This document shows positions 1-10,572 of a stretch of DNA of 64,000 bases, in pieces; the first letter of the stretch is position 1; the number at the start of each line of letters is the position of its first letter. The notes under the pieces are model-generated. The model worked only from the letters and a program-made list of their open reading frames with translations, had not been told where the DNA came from and did not search any database. The translations under genes were made by a program, and so were the position numbers. Origin of the DNA: Cryptomeria japonica (taxonomy: Eukaryota; Streptophyta; Pinopsida; Cupressales; Cupressaceae); NCBI RefSeq assembly GCF_030272615.1, contig NC_081414.1, positions 308,245,164 to 308,309,163 on the forward strand, in the 5' to 3' direction.

Positions 1-610
1 TTCTCCTCTAAAAATTATATCATCAACAAAAATTTCAATAACCAAGATGTCATCATCATTCACTTTGAAATATAAGTTGTTGTCAGCATTACCTTTAGTG
101 TAACCAAGCTTCAAAATATATTTGTCCAATCTAGCATACCAAGCTTTGGGAGCTTGCTTCAATCCGTATAAAGCTTTCCTTAACCTGCAAACCATATCTT
201 TGTTATTTGTCAAAGAAAATCAATCAGGTTGTTCAATGTAAACTTCCTCTTCAAGATCACCATTTAGAAATGCACATTTTACATCCATTTGATATACTTT
301 ATAGTTCTTGTGTGCTGCAAATACTAGGAATAGTCTGACTACCTCAATTCTAGCTACCGATGCAAAGGTTTCATTGTAACCAATTCCCTCTTTCTGTGAA
401 TATCCCTTACACACTAATATTTGTTTGTTTCTGATTACCTTACCATATTCATTAAGTTTATTTCTGAATATCCATTTAGTTCCAATTACATTTTTGTTTT
501 TATTCTGGGGAACCAATGTCCATGTGTTATTCTTTTCAATTTATTCCAATTCATCTTCCATAGCCTTAATCCAATGTTTATCTTCACATGCCTCATTAAC
601 TGATTCTAGT
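1..610 (-). pseudogene. copia reverse transcriptase, N-terminal part (family 1, copy 1)
   Basis: The RT start region reads [19 protein letters not shown], followed by YQMDVKCAFLNGDLEEEVY, which holds the first catalytic Asp, and then YGLKQAPKAWYARLDKY. FVDD with the two catalytic Asp residues lies at about 19-30. A TGA stop at 220-222 replaces Gly in the conserved EQPDGF motif. The window ends before the thumb and RNase H. The corresponding complete region is at 61832-63280 in the second family copy. Confidence 0.9.
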
Positions 611-2147
611 TCAATTTAAGAAATTAAACATACCTCTTCATTTTCTAGTCTTCCTCTTGTCATAACTCCTTGATACTTATTCCCAATTATTTGACTTTCA
701 GAGTGATTCAATCTTACATACATGGGTGTATTCACTTGCTGCTGTTCTTCAGTCACTGTGGAATTCTCTGATGATGCCGGTGTGACTGGATCAACATTAT
801 GTACTGGTGCATTCTGTATAGGTTCATTTGTGATTATCTCAGTTGCTGGTTTAGAGTCTATAGACCTTGAATCTCTTCTAAAGTGTTCATCAATCTTCAC
901 ATTTGCACTCTGAATGATTTTTTGCAATCTTTTATTTAAACATCTATATGCGTTGCTCTTAGATGAATAACCAAGAAATATTCCTTCATCACTTCTAGGA
1001 TCAAATTTACCAATATAATCATCTCTCCTAATGTAACATGTGCTTCCAAATATTCTGAAATATTTAAGAGTAGGAGTATTACCAAACAATAGTTCATGAG
1101 GGGTCTTACCGGTTTCACCTTTGATATGAACTCTGTTGAATGTATAAATCGCTGTATTCACTACTTCTCTCCAATACACATGAGGTAGGTTTGCTTCTAA
1201 TATCATTCTTCTAGCTGCATCTAGAATAGTTTTGTTCTTCCTTTCCACAACTCCATTCTGTTGGGGTGTCTGAGGTGCTGATAGTTATCTTCTGATTCCA
1301 TTCACTTCACAGAATGTATTAAATTCCTTAGATGTGAATTCACCTCCTTGATTTGATCTTAAACATTTTATTTTCTTACCAATTTCATTCTCTAGCATTG
1401 CATTGAATAGTTTGAATTTCCCAAAAGCTTTTGATTCTCCCTGAGAAAAGTAACCCAACACATTCTAGAATAATCATCAATGATTAGCATAAAATATCTA
1501 TCTCCTTGTAGACTTCTAGTTCTTGTCGGACCACATAAGTCAGCATGAATTAAACCAAGAACATCATTGGATTTCTTTGGAATACTCTTAAAAGTTGTTC
1601 TAACTTGCTTTCCAAGTTGACATTCCTTACATACCTGATGTTGAGGTTTTACAATCTGAGGTAAATCCCTTACTGCCTTAGTTGTACTAATCTTTATAAT
1701 GCAATCAAAATTCACATGAAAAAGTCTCTTATACCATAACCAACTTTCATCAATATGTGCAATCAAGCATGTCTTCTCATTGTTATTCAAGTGAAAGATA
1801 TTACCTCTAGTTTGATTAACGGTTACAATTTCCAAACCAGTTCTATTCATGATTTTGCATTTACCATTCTTGAATTGTAACTGAAATCCTTTTTCGACTA
1901 ATTGACCAACACTCAAAAGATTATGCTTCAAACCTTCAACATAATAAATGTTGTTAGTATTGTGCTTACCATCAAAAGATATAGTGCCTTTTCCTCTAAT
2001 CAAACAAGCTTTATCATCCCCAAATCTGACTAGACCTCCATTATATTCCTGAAAAGTTAAGAATTTACTTTTATTACTAGTCATATGATGTCAACATCCA
2101 TAATGAATGATCCATTCATCCTTTTCTTCAATTTTAGTTGTCAGGGC
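611..2147 (-). pseudogene. copia protease and integrase (family 1, copy 1), broken
   Basis: The protease active-site region, normally WIIDSGCSHHMT in plant copia elements, reads WIIHYGC, stop, HHMT near 2090-2120, so the catalytic Asp is His and an in-frame stop follows. The integrase part (2084-1392) has the GAG_pre-integrase segment WYKRLFHVNFDCI, the zinc-binding tail CKECQLGKQ and the core start IHADLCGP ... YFMLIIDDYSR, where Asp residues of the DDE triad lie. Frameshifts follow near 1390-1250. The frame resumes at 1248 with ERKNKTILDAARRMI and the conserved LFGNTP...FGSTCYIRR segment, and ends around 616. An acidic linker then leads to RT. The gene is non-functional. Confidence 0.88.
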
Positions 2148-3276
2148 CTACTCTACCGGTTGTATAGTAGGTGCTGGTTGATCTTCTGTTATTGCAACAA
2201 AAGCCCATCCATTTTCTATCGGTTCCTCATCAGAATCATCAGTAACTCCTTCATCAGCATAGTAACATGATTTGTCTCTATTCTTCTTAAATCTATATCT
2301 CTGATATTCAGGGTTAGGTTTATATGTTCTTTTATCTTCTTCTCTCAATCTTGCATGTCTATCCGGACACCTAGATGCCATATGACCAATTTTATTGTAG
2401 TTAAAACATCTAAATGGTGCTTTACCTTCATACTTACTTCCAACTGGACCTTTAGGCATTTTTATTGTAAATAGTGCTTCAAGCTCTTCAAGTTCTTTAT
2501 TTTCTCTTTTGATGTCTTCAAGGTCTCTTGCATAAAGTGATTTCCAATCAGATTTCTTAGATGATGATGATGATGCTACAGATGATGATGATGCTACAGA
2601 TGATGATGATGCTACAGATGATGATGATGCTTTGAAAGCTAAATCTGTCTTAATTGTAGTAACAAGACCAAATTCCTCAAGCTCAAAAGCTGAAAGTTTT
2701 CCAACCAAAGTATCTCTAGATATTGATGTATTAGGCATTGTTATTAATTCATTGATAGCAGTTACTTTCAGTTTGTATGCTGGTGGAAATTCTCTTAAAA
2801 CTTTAGAAACAATCTCATCTTCACTTAAGGATCCTCCACAACATCGTATACCCAAAACAATTTCATTACCTCTTTCCATAAAAGTAGAAATTATTTCATC
2901 TTCTTCCATTTTTCAGATTTTCATACCTGACCTGGAAGCATTCCAGTTTTGCAATTTTGATAGTGGTATCACTTTCATTCAATGTCTCCAATTTATCCCA
3001 AATAGCTTTAGCAGTAGATCGGTCTAATAATCCCATGATTTTCTGATTTGACAATGCGCTCAAAAGTGCTTCTCTTGCTTTGCAATCATTCTCCTATTCT
3101 TTAGCCAAGTTTGGTGGATTAAGTTGACTCTGTGTAGGACCAACATAACCATTCTTTATAACATCCCATATGTCTCTTCTAATGCAATTCATATGTGTCT
3201 CCATTTTGATCTTCCATATACCATAGTTAGTTCCATCAAGTTTCAGACTATCCTTCCTGAAATAGTTAGCTGCCAT
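2148..3276 (-). pseudogene. copia gag (family 1, copy 1), broken
   Basis: Capsid/nucleocapsid protein that packages the element RNA in virus-like particles. The start at 3276 follows the PBS by about 40 bp and begins MAANYFRKDSLKLDGTNYG, a copia gag N-terminus. The frame stops at 3094, passes through a shifted stretch, and resumes 2909-2148 with FMERGNEIVLGIRCCGG and SEDEIVSKVLREFPPAYK, typical of the UBN2-type gag core. A serine repeat follows, then a nucleocapsid knuckle reading CFNYNKIGHMASRC, where the second Cys of CX2CX4HX4C is Tyr. An acidic stretch near the C-terminus ends the frame. The family 1 copy at 60556 shows the same protein without the serine repeat. Confidence 0.88.
2560..2630 (-). 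repeat. 18-bp coding repeat (serine-rich) in gag
   Basis: Four near-perfect 18-bp units, GATGATGATGATGCTACA on the plus strand, code for alternating Ser runs with Val-Ala between them (VASSSS repeated). The family 1 copy at 61200 has only a short Ser/Thr stretch here, so the array expanded in this copy or a sub-lineage. It lies between the gag core and the zinc knuckle, in a probable flexible linker. Confidence 0.9.
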
Positions 3277-3318
3277 AGAATCTCCTCATGCTATTAAACT
3301 TCTGCAAAAAGAGGACTT

Positions 3319-3331
3319 GGCTTTGATACCA
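3319..3331 (-). other. Primer binding site (initiator tRNA-Met type)
   Basis: The minus strand reads TGGTATCAAAGCC directly after the LTR. The usual plant copia PBS complementary to the 3' end of initiator tRNA-Met is TGGTATCAGAGCC, so one base differs (G to A). The intact form is present at 60501-60513 in the second family copy. Confidence 0.88.
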
Positions 3332-4380
3332 ATTATTAGGACCCGGTGGCAACTGAGAGGGGGGTGAATCAATTGTCTATTAATTTCAATCCAAATATAA
3401 CTTAATCAAACTTGATGCATAATACCGGTAAACCAAACTTAATGCCGGTTGACAGTTTAACAGTTAATAACAATACCGGTGAAGCTTAATGCATGAAACA
3501 GAAAGAGAAATAACATCCACAAGACATAACACATATATTTGTACGTGGAAACGCTGTAAGGGGAAAAACCATGATGGGAAACCTTACCCACAATCAAATG
3601 ATAATACTACAGATAGTATTTGTGTATAAATAGGGTTTGCACATGCAAAAAGGCCAACTGACTAGAGCTCACTACTCAATCACAAAATGAGAGTCACACT
3701 ATCTACAATAGGATGATTAAATCCTAGATAATGTACTGCTCAAAATAGCATCTTCATATGCTGGATTCAATACCGGTTAGGCTCAGATTATCTTCTTTAA
3801 ACCTTCCTTGAATCTTCAAATGATGTCTACATGAGTAGCTCTGCTTATATTCACATATACCTAATTACATTCCTCTACCACATAATCTCACAAATGAGAT
3901 CTTAGATATATACCAAAACCTAAGACCAAATGTGTAGGTCGGCTCACTAAGAATATCACAATTATAAATGAATCAATATGTGATGCATCATGTTGGCTCA
4001 ATGCATTTACAATAATAACTAATCAATAAATCATCTCCATAACATGTCATGCTGATCTGGAATAGATAATGCATGCCGGTCCATAACCTAGACCAATTTG
4101 CCGGTAACAACAAATATGCCAACTCGATTAGACCAATAACCAAATCACTAAAACCAAGTGTCCAAACCATGTCTTTGACATAACTAAGTAATCTCTAGAT
4201 GATAACAAGTCATCCTCTGTGTCGGTGAACAATATAACCCGTCGGTGAACTAGATACCGATGACTGTGCATAAGTCACTGAACATGCCGGTGAACATAAC
4301 CAAAGATCTCCAAAAAGATAGGTGCTAATAAGTGTTGACATCAATGACAAAACCAATGCAACACATCCATAATACCAGCA
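3332..4380 (-). repeat. 5' LTR of copia family 1, copy 1
   Basis: The minus strand starts TGCTGGTATTATGG at 4380 (expected TGTTGG, compare 63685) and ends just before the primer binding site. About 1.05 kb. It is similar along its length to the LTR at 59485-60500. The 3' part contains the run of C followed by CTCAGT (3344-3362 region) that most copia LTRs in this window share. Several copies of CCGGT are scattered through it. The inner edge is placed by adjacency to the PBS, because the LTR does not end in a clean CA. Confidence 0.85.
3903..3914 (-). promoter_or_regulatory. Candidate TATA box of family 1 LTR
   Basis: The minus strand reads GGTATATATCTAAG. The matching place in the other family copy reads GGTATATATGTAAG at 59905-59918. 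Conservation between the two copies and a position about 470 bp inside the LTR suit a U3 promoter. No transcript evidence is available. Confidence 0.45.
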
Positions 4381-5957
4381 GTGTTGCATGGCTCTACAGA
4401 TGTAAATAGATTAGTTAGCAGCAACAACAATGATGAAGAAGAAACCCATCTCTTCATGGCTCAAGAGATAGAAGGTGAGAGGCACACATCTAAATGTGAT
4501 GATGCAGATAAATCCTACTGGAAAGATGTGTTTGGGAGTGATAGTGAAGATGAAGAAGATGATGAAGCAGAGGTTGATCTTGAAGGAGAACTGGCGAGTG
4601 CTCTTGATGAACTCAGTAGAGTTAGAAAAGAATATTAAATGTTCAAGAATGTTTCTGTTGTGGAACAAAATTGATTGATAGAATGTCTTGAAGAATCTGA
4701 GGAATGTATCTCAGAATTGAAGAATCAACTAGAAGACACGAAGAAGTGCAGGTGCAAAGATCTATAGTCTGAGCTAGAGGCAAAAGACAAAGAATCTCTA
4801 AAATGACCTTGAGAAATGCTAGGATGAGCTCAAGGTGAGGATCTAGTTTGATGGCAGCAGTGATGCCTTGGACAAAATTTTGAAGAAGCAAAAACACTCC
4901 AAGGATACCAGAGGCTTAGGATGTGGTGCTGGTGAATGCTCCACTAGAAAGAATGTCTCCCACAAGGATATTCAGTTTGTCTCCTCAACTGGAGATAAAA
5001 AAGGATAGACCTTCACTTTCTGGAATCCTCCCAAGAAGAAGGTTGATCTAACTACAACTGGTGAGGACATGAGGCTAAAGATGAAGACCGGTGTAGCAAA
5101 AATAAATAATGCAGATCCAAAAGAAAAAAGAAATCTAGAAGAAGATAGGTTCACTAGAAGTAAGATAGTAAGAACCTGAGAGGTTAACCTAGAAGACCAC
5201 CAACTAGTAGAAGACAAAGAAATTTTGTTGCCTAGAAGACAAGACAAGAGTGGGAAAAGAAGGGATCAAATGAAAGGACTATAGTGATCAGACAGTTCAA
5301 GAACAATCCACTGAGAAGCAGAAATGAAGAAGCCAAACTACTAAGATCTCCTCATGCATGGCAGAATAAATGTGTAAGTTATGAGCCCCCTTTCTCTAGT
5401 TATTTCTTTGCATGCAAAGATTATGGCCATAGGGAAGATGAATGTAAATAGAGGACTAGGAATAGACAAAATGTTTTTCTAACGAATAACAGTCTTGACT
5501 ATCAAAGATGTAATGGTTTTAGCCATAGAAGTCATGATTGTAGAAAGAAGAACTTGCAGTTATATGGCAGCCGGTATAATGGTTATACTCAATTTAGAAG
5601 TGCGTATAGAGAATAAGAGCATCAAAGAGCTGCATGGAACAAAAGGATAAATGTTCTTGTAAGATCAAGAGGTCCACGGGTTCCAGTAGTTGGTTACAAT
5701 AGCATGACCAAAAGAAGATGGTCTAACCGGTTTGACAAAAGGTCCTCCAATCATGTGTTTGGTATTAGCACAGTCTGCTTCTACAAAAATGCTTCTGGTC
5801 ATGTTGCAGAATCTAGTAGAGCAAGGACAAATCAGCGGAAAAAGGTAAGACCTTCTCCCAAGACTGCAAATGAGAAGAAAAGGGAGATCAAGCAGGTATG
5901 GAGGAAGAAGGAAGAGAATAGAACCATGGACCGACACTATGCATTCAATGCATAGGT
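4381..5957 (+). pseudogene. copia gag fragment (different family), heavily decayed
   Basis: Plus-strand translation shows an acidic block (DVFGSDSEDEEDDEAEV), then EGELASALDELSRVRKEY, a coiled-coil-like motif common in copia gag. Two nucleocapsid knuckles follow. Near 5410 one reads FFACKDYGHREDEC and near 5505 one reads YQRCNGFSHRSHDC; in both the first Cys of CX2CX4HX4C is replaced (Phe, Tyr). A third decayed one, CFYKNASGHVAESSR, lies near 5780. Basic sequence ends with VWRKKEENRTMDR. Stops and frameshifts interrupt it throughout. The 5' end is cut at 4380 by the LTR of the neighbouring element and no pol follows. It may come from the same broad copia type as element D, but this is not shown. 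Confidence 0.72.
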
Positions 5958-6480
5958 GATATCTCCTAAGGCTTAAAGGAGATGCAAGACCTCAGGAGGA
6001 GCTACTTATTGACCATATTATTCAACCCCTTTGTGAAAAGGACAAATGGAAGAACAAGGTATTGTTGGTATAAAGGAAGAAGATGAGATGACAGTGTGTG
6101 TAGTTGTTGCCTTGGATACACATTTACAGATGAGAGATGGATTACTACCATGTGTGTCAGTGGATGGTTCAAATTGCCATGGGAATCAGAGGTACTTGAC
6201 ACAAAAAGACAAAGGTTAGAGGAAGGTACTCTGGTGGAGATGTTGATCTGGTATAGGAAACCGATATGTGTAGTATGTTGACCGGTATGGATATTGACTG
6301 GTACTGCAGGTTATGTAAGTCAATAAGTTCTGGGATCATTGCAATAACTCTAGTAGCATGCATTGTGGTGTTTATGTCTTAGGTGATATTGGACTAACCG
6401 AATAGGATAGAGTGACAGAGTCACGGGATAATGAAGACTGACTTGGGCGAGGGCTAGGGCTACGGCTACGGCTAGGGTAG
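5958..6480. other. No recognisable gene; possible decayed LTR sequence
   Basis: No supported coding sequence. TGTTGGTATAAAGG at 6064 resembles the start of copia LTRs in this window, and ACCGGT-like motifs near 6258-6285 resemble their U3, but no partner LTR or PPT was found. The stretch at 6440-6480 has a short GGCTAC/GGCTAG hexamer repeat just upstream of the TATA box of the PMD pseudogene. Confidence 0.4.
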
Positions 6481-6491
6481 TCTATAAGATA
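6481..6491 (+). promoter_or_regulatory. Candidate TATA box of the PMD pseudogene
   Basis: TCTATAAGATA lies about 90 bp before the ATG at 6580, a normal spacing for a plant promoter and a short 5' leader. A hexamer repeat (GGCTAC/GGCTAG) lies directly upstream. Assignment rests on position and match only. Confidence 0.45.
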
Positions 6492-6827
6492 GACCACGAG
6501 AGAACACATCCTCATTGTCATCCACACATCCAAGAAATCAGAGTGCAAAGAGAAAATTAAGCAGCAGTAGTCAGTAGTGATGACATTGGTGCATAGATTC
6601 GATCGCGTTCGCCGATATCAGAGGCCAGCAGATGCAAGAGAGTCGGTAAGTACCACAAAACCTCCTTGTACTTTGTGACATTAATTGTTGTCATAAATGC
6701 ATGCCAAGTAGTGAAATAAATGGGCTCTAGGTAGGTCTAGAAAAATGTCAAGCGAGGTAAAAATGTCAAGGTGCGTCTGGGTAGGTTAGGCGCATTTGTG
6801 TCATGAATGCGCATTTGTGTCTTCAAG

Positions 6828-7017
6828 GTTGAATCGACAGTTCTGTGATAAACATACGTTGTCGATTGGATAAGCTTCTGAGAGGATACACTCAAGCAAG
6901 TCCTCTAGGGAAGACTATAATAGTAGATAGGGCTAGGATTGACAATTCTGTGATAGAACATACGTTGCCAATTAGGAAACTACTCAAGAGGATATAGTTA
7001 AGTAGAGGCCCTAGGAT
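6828..7017 (+). repeat. Two ~90-bp imperfect direct repeats in the PMD intron
   Basis: Units near 6828-6912 and 6929-7017 share the order GACARTTCTGTGAT, ACATACGTTG, GGATA and CCTCTAGG/GCCCTAGG with a spacing of about 100 bp. They lie inside the proposed intron, just before the shorter minisatellite. Confidence 0.65.
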
Positions 7018-7029
7018 AGAATAGATCAA

Positions 7030-7271
7030 GGCACTTTGTGATGAACAGTGAGTACCAAGACATAGTACTTTGTGATGAATAGGGAGTACTAGTATGAGTA
7101 GCACTTTGTGATGAATAGGGAGTGCAAATATGAGCAACACTTTGTGATGAACATGGAGTACTACTAGTATAAATAACAACACTTTGTGATGAATAGTGAG
7201 TGTCACTTTGATAGAGTATCATAAGCACTTAAGATAAAAAGTAGCATTTTGTGATGAACAGGGAATACCAC
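7030..7271 (+). repeat. Minisatellite in the PMD intron, six units
   Basis: The core CACTTTGTGATGAACAGGGA recurs at about 7031, 7066, 7101, 7137, 7179 and 7244, with unit spacing 35-65 bp and a common tail GAGTAC. Spacers differ in length and sequence. Minus-strand open frames here simply read through the repeat and are not genes. Confidence 0.85.
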
Positions 7272-7768
7272 TATGATTGACATGATTGATTTGCTTGATT
7301 GCAGGAGTACCTACCTATGCTGGAGTCACGGGAGAGATTCCCATCGACTCTGAGGTTATGACCAGAGTTGACATTTAAGGATAGGGTAGTGATTGAGGTT
7401 ATGGGCTTGCGACATATTTTGTATGTGCCTGATTTTTGGGCGAACATGAAGTTGCTGACTGCTTTAGCTGAGAGATGGCACTCTGAGACATGCACATTCC
7501 ATTTGTTGATGGGTGAGATGAAAGTCACCTTAGAGGATGTATACAGGATACTGAGGATATTGATCAATGGGGAATTAGTTCCTTATGATTGAGATGGAGA
7601 TAGGGATGTGCTGAGATGAGTGTTTCAGGATCCAGGACTAGAGATGATAGCTAGACACGTGGCTTGGGATACCGTGACATGGATAGGATTGGCACTACCA
7701 ACAGTGCTAGGAGGAGTGATCAGTGGGTTCTTGTGTCTAGATAGGGCAACACGAGGGTTGGCTGTGTA

Positions 7769-8100
7769 GCCATATGTATTTTGACATCATTGTATCATGA
7801 CACTTATGATTTTTGATATATATATATATATATGAGATGATTCATCTATGCAGTAGCTATATGCATGTGTACCTATGTGATGCTTCTATATGTTTTATGA
7901 TGTATATTTATATGTGGTGATTATGACATGGATGCAAATATGTACATAATGAAATACAATATTTTTTTATTTTTTATGTTTTTATATGTTATGCCAATGC
8001 AAATGTGAATGTATGAAATGCAGATGAAGATGATAATGCAAATGACTATTTATATGATAAGAATGTAAAATGTGCTAACATGTGATAATGCAGGTGCAAC
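7769..8100. other. AT-rich spacer with an (AT)n microsatellite
   Basis: No coding signal. A pure AT dinucleotide run occupies 7816-7833. Sequence on either side is rich in ATG and GCA-containing words and may belong to the distal 3' end of element A. Confidence 0.55.
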
Positions 8101-9390
8101 TACATGAAATGCAAATGTTTTTGGTGTGTCATTATACTCAGTCATGTGATAGCAAGCTACACGGACTCAAGAAGGATGATGGAGGTCAATCAAGAAATGG
8201 GGATGGAAGATAGAAGATATGAAAGTGAAAGAGCTTCTTGTGCGTTATCATCATTGAGCTTTATTATGGCAAGTAGGTTATGACGATCGAGGTATATGTT
8301 TGACCTAGAAAGTCATTGTACCTGTTTGCATGGAGACAAGACAGTTGCAAACAAGGAATGCCCTAGTACACACTAGACTCATAGTGTCCTCATATCCTTG
8401 GACAAGTCAAAGCATTACTAAGAGACAATCCACATACAACAAATACAAATAGGTGATGATACCCCATCCTCGCCTTTCTAGTCAAAGACATCCTGAAGAT
8501 AGAATCTCTAGTTAGAGACATCCTGGAAAAGCTAAAATACATGTCACCAAAAGGTAAAATCAAAATAACACCAAGACTCGACACCAACATCCACTGTAGT
8601 CCTCAATTTTAGTGTCTCTTGTCACTTGTATAAGTCTTATTTGATTGTGGTCACAATATTTACTTTCACAAAAATGATTGACAACATTGAACCATAATGT
8701 TGTCTGAGTTTGTTGAAAGATTTGATTTGTTGAAGCCCATTGTTGGTGTTGTGTCTCATTTGAAACTAACTAAATCCATGAAACTGATACTTTATTGCGA
8801 AGAAGATGGAACTTTATTGTGGATTGGTGATGCAAATGCTGCTTTATTGGAGATTGTGCACGAATAGACTGAAGAGAATTGGAAGAAACTGTACTCCTCG
8901 AAACAGGCGATGCTCTCAGTTCCACACCCATTACTAGACATAGGATTTGCCTTAGCCACAGATAGGAGCTGATTTATTATGGATGAAAAGGGGTGAAAAG
9001 GGAGTTATTATGAATGGCGAACCAATCTTGGGTAGATCAATAACAAGCCATGATGGGAATGGGTAAGTTTATTATGAATGAATAGGTCGTGAGTGTGTGC
9101 AAAGTGAAAGGATGAGATAGAATCCTGAAGGAGGGAGGAGCAATGTCTCTACGCATGACATTGGTGACCCAGTTTTTACCATGGTACTTGCCCAGGGCGC
9201 CACCAAAGTGGTTTTCACCATTGGACAAAATGTTTTTTTTTTCAATTTTTTTTTTTTTGTGTTACAAGGCGCCTGTTTGTCAGGTTTTCACCAAGTAACG
9301 ATTTTTTTATTTTATGATTTTTTTGTATTTTGAAATTTTTGAATTGTTTTTTTTCTTTTTAAATTAGGATACTCTGAAGAGCTATGTCTA
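8100..9390 (-). other. 3' untranslated region of element A
   Basis: No reading frame is supported. On the minus strand the sequence after integrase contains two GGTGAAAACC segments, each close to a GGCGCC motif (9257-9290 and 9170-9220), separated by poly-A/T tracts at 9228-9360. A further motif AGGATGTCTYTRACTAGA is present twice near 8480-8530. Such long non-coding stretches between integrase and the 3' LTR are usual in Tat-type elements. Confidence 0.6.
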
Positions 9391-9394
9391 GAAC

Positions 9395-10290
9395 CTATGA
9401 AGGTGCATGCTATTGATAGGATCCTCCAAAGATTCACCCTCTATGGTTGAGAGCTGATATGCACCAGATCCATAGGCTGCTGTGATAATGTAGGGACCAA
9501 GCCAGTTTGGTTCAAACTTGCCCTTCTTCTCTCTATCTTGCTAATTCTTAGGATGTTCTCTGAGAACTAAGTCACCTACCTCAAATGTGCGAGGCTTTAC
9601 CTTGTGACTGTACTTGCATTGTTCCTTGACTGAATGATATGTAGCTCGGACAACTGTCTTCCTTGATAAAGGAACTGAGATAGAATTACTAATGTGTGGA
9701 CTATGTTTGCCTATATGCGTGTCACCTAAAGAAGTTTGGGCATCCCTGATAACAAATTCCTTTGAGGAAGTTCCATTAAAGGTCCATGATGTATTGCCAA
9801 GAGGGAAATGATGTGTGGAACAAGTGGATGAGTGATGAAGGCTTATGATTGCAAAAAGAAGTGAAAGTAGGATGACATGATGGAGACTTAGGATCAACAA
9901 ATATGCTTTTGGACTTAAAATTGGAGAAGTTTTGCCCCCAGTTATTTTGATATTAGGGGAGATCAACTCTTTCTCTTTTTGCTTCATAGGATTTTTATCC
10001 TTGACTTTGATTTTTACAGAGTCCAGTAGCTTTTGATTTTGATTTGGACTAAAGGACTTTTCTTTAGTTTTTACTTTTGGATTTTTCTTTTCAAATCTTG
10101 ATTTTTGATCCCCAATTAGTAAGGGCTTTTGTAATTCTTGTTGATCCAAGTCTGGAAGTGGAGTGGAAATGGAATGAGCAGATGAAATGGTAAGGCTATG
10201 TGAGCTCTCAAGAGGGCTGGCAATACACTCAATAGATTCTTCGTTGGAACCACTCTTAGGACTACTGATATCAAGAGGTGCTTGCACCAC
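9395..10290 (-). pseudogene. Element A linker fused to integrase C-terminus (gypsy pol remnant)
   Basis: The open frame 10290-9541 begins with Ser/Lys-rich low-complexity sequence (KKNPKVKTKEKSFS, VKIKVKDKNPMKQKEKE). Element B has comparable SVKIKxKD-type sequence between protease and RT (27250-27130). The end of the frame reads YHSVKEQCKYSHKVKPRTFE and VGDLVLREHPKN. After a stop at 9541 the same frame continues KGKFEPNWLGPYIIT and GAYQLSTIEGE to about 9400. This is the conserved C-terminal tail of gypsy integrase. About 2 kb of RT, RNase H and integrase core are therefore missing between the two parts. It is not a host gene despite its 249 codons. Confidence 0.78.
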
Positions 10291-10572
10291 TAGAGGAGAT
10301 CTTCATTCAGACTTAGTAGCCACAACACTAGGTGGTTTATACCCAATTCCTTACAAATTGTTTATAGATTGTTCTTGTCGACAAAATGTGTTAGGAGATA
10401 GTGGGAGTTGATTAACATGAAATATATACTCTCCACATCCCATGTCTTTAATCTTGAACTTTTCTTTGATCTCTGCTTGTTTTGATGGAGAAGCTTTCAA
10501 TGATTATGGATCCACATATGATGATGAAGAAATAGCTTCTCTATTAACTGGAATTATTATTTCTGATCTATG

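Larger units (their letters stand above)
1..4380 (-). mobile_element. Ty1/copia retrotransposon, family 1, copy 1 (5' part; 3' part lies outside the window)
   Basis: Read on the minus strand, the order is LTR (4380-3332), PBS (3331-3319), gag (3276-2148), protease and integrase (2147-611) and the first part of reverse transcriptase (610-1). The integrase-before-RT order is diagnostic of Ty1/copia. The window edge cuts the element just after the FVDD catalytic motif of RT. The same family returns in the opposite orientation at 59485-64000, with matching LTR, PBS and protein sequences. The outer LTR edge at 4380 abuts a gag fragment of another copia element on the plus strand, so this copy probably inserted into that older element. 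All reading frames carry stops or frameshifts, so it is not autonomous. Confidence 0.93.
6580..7768 (+). pseudogene. Plant Mobile Domain (PMD) protein, two-exon pseudogene
   Basis: Exon 1 (6580-6645) runs from ATG for 22 codons, MTLVHRFDRVRRYQRPADAR plus two, to a GTAAGT donor at 6646. The acceptor is TTGCAG ending at 7304. Exon 2 (from 7305, phase 0) reads EYLPMLESRERFPSTLRL, stop, PELTFKDRVV, then LLTALAERWHSETCTFHL and GEMKVTLEDVYRIL, the signature of the PMD family (MAIN/MAIL-like proteins and related transposon proteins). Later segments FQDPGLEM and ALPTVLGGVISGFLC also fit. Three in-frame stops (7359-7361, near 7591 and near 7618) are TGA where Arg is expected, consistent with CGA-to-TGA change. 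The C-terminal half is absent after about 7768. In plants PMD genes act in silencing and genome stability or ride in transposons; which applies here is unknown. Confidence 0.75.

Noticed and set aside
6892-7228. Minus-strand frames of 104 and 76 codons with repeated HHKVL and SSQS words
   Set aside because: They only translate the minisatellite repeat.
7030-7271. Regularly spaced repeats considered as a CRISPR array
   Set aside because: The units are imperfect, the spacing varies from 35 to 65 bp, and the context is a plant pseudogene intron; it is a minisatellite.
9541-10290. 249-codon minus-strand frame as a possible host gene
   Set aside because: Its C-terminus is the gypsy integrase tail and its N-part matches the linker of element B, so it is a retrotransposon remnant.
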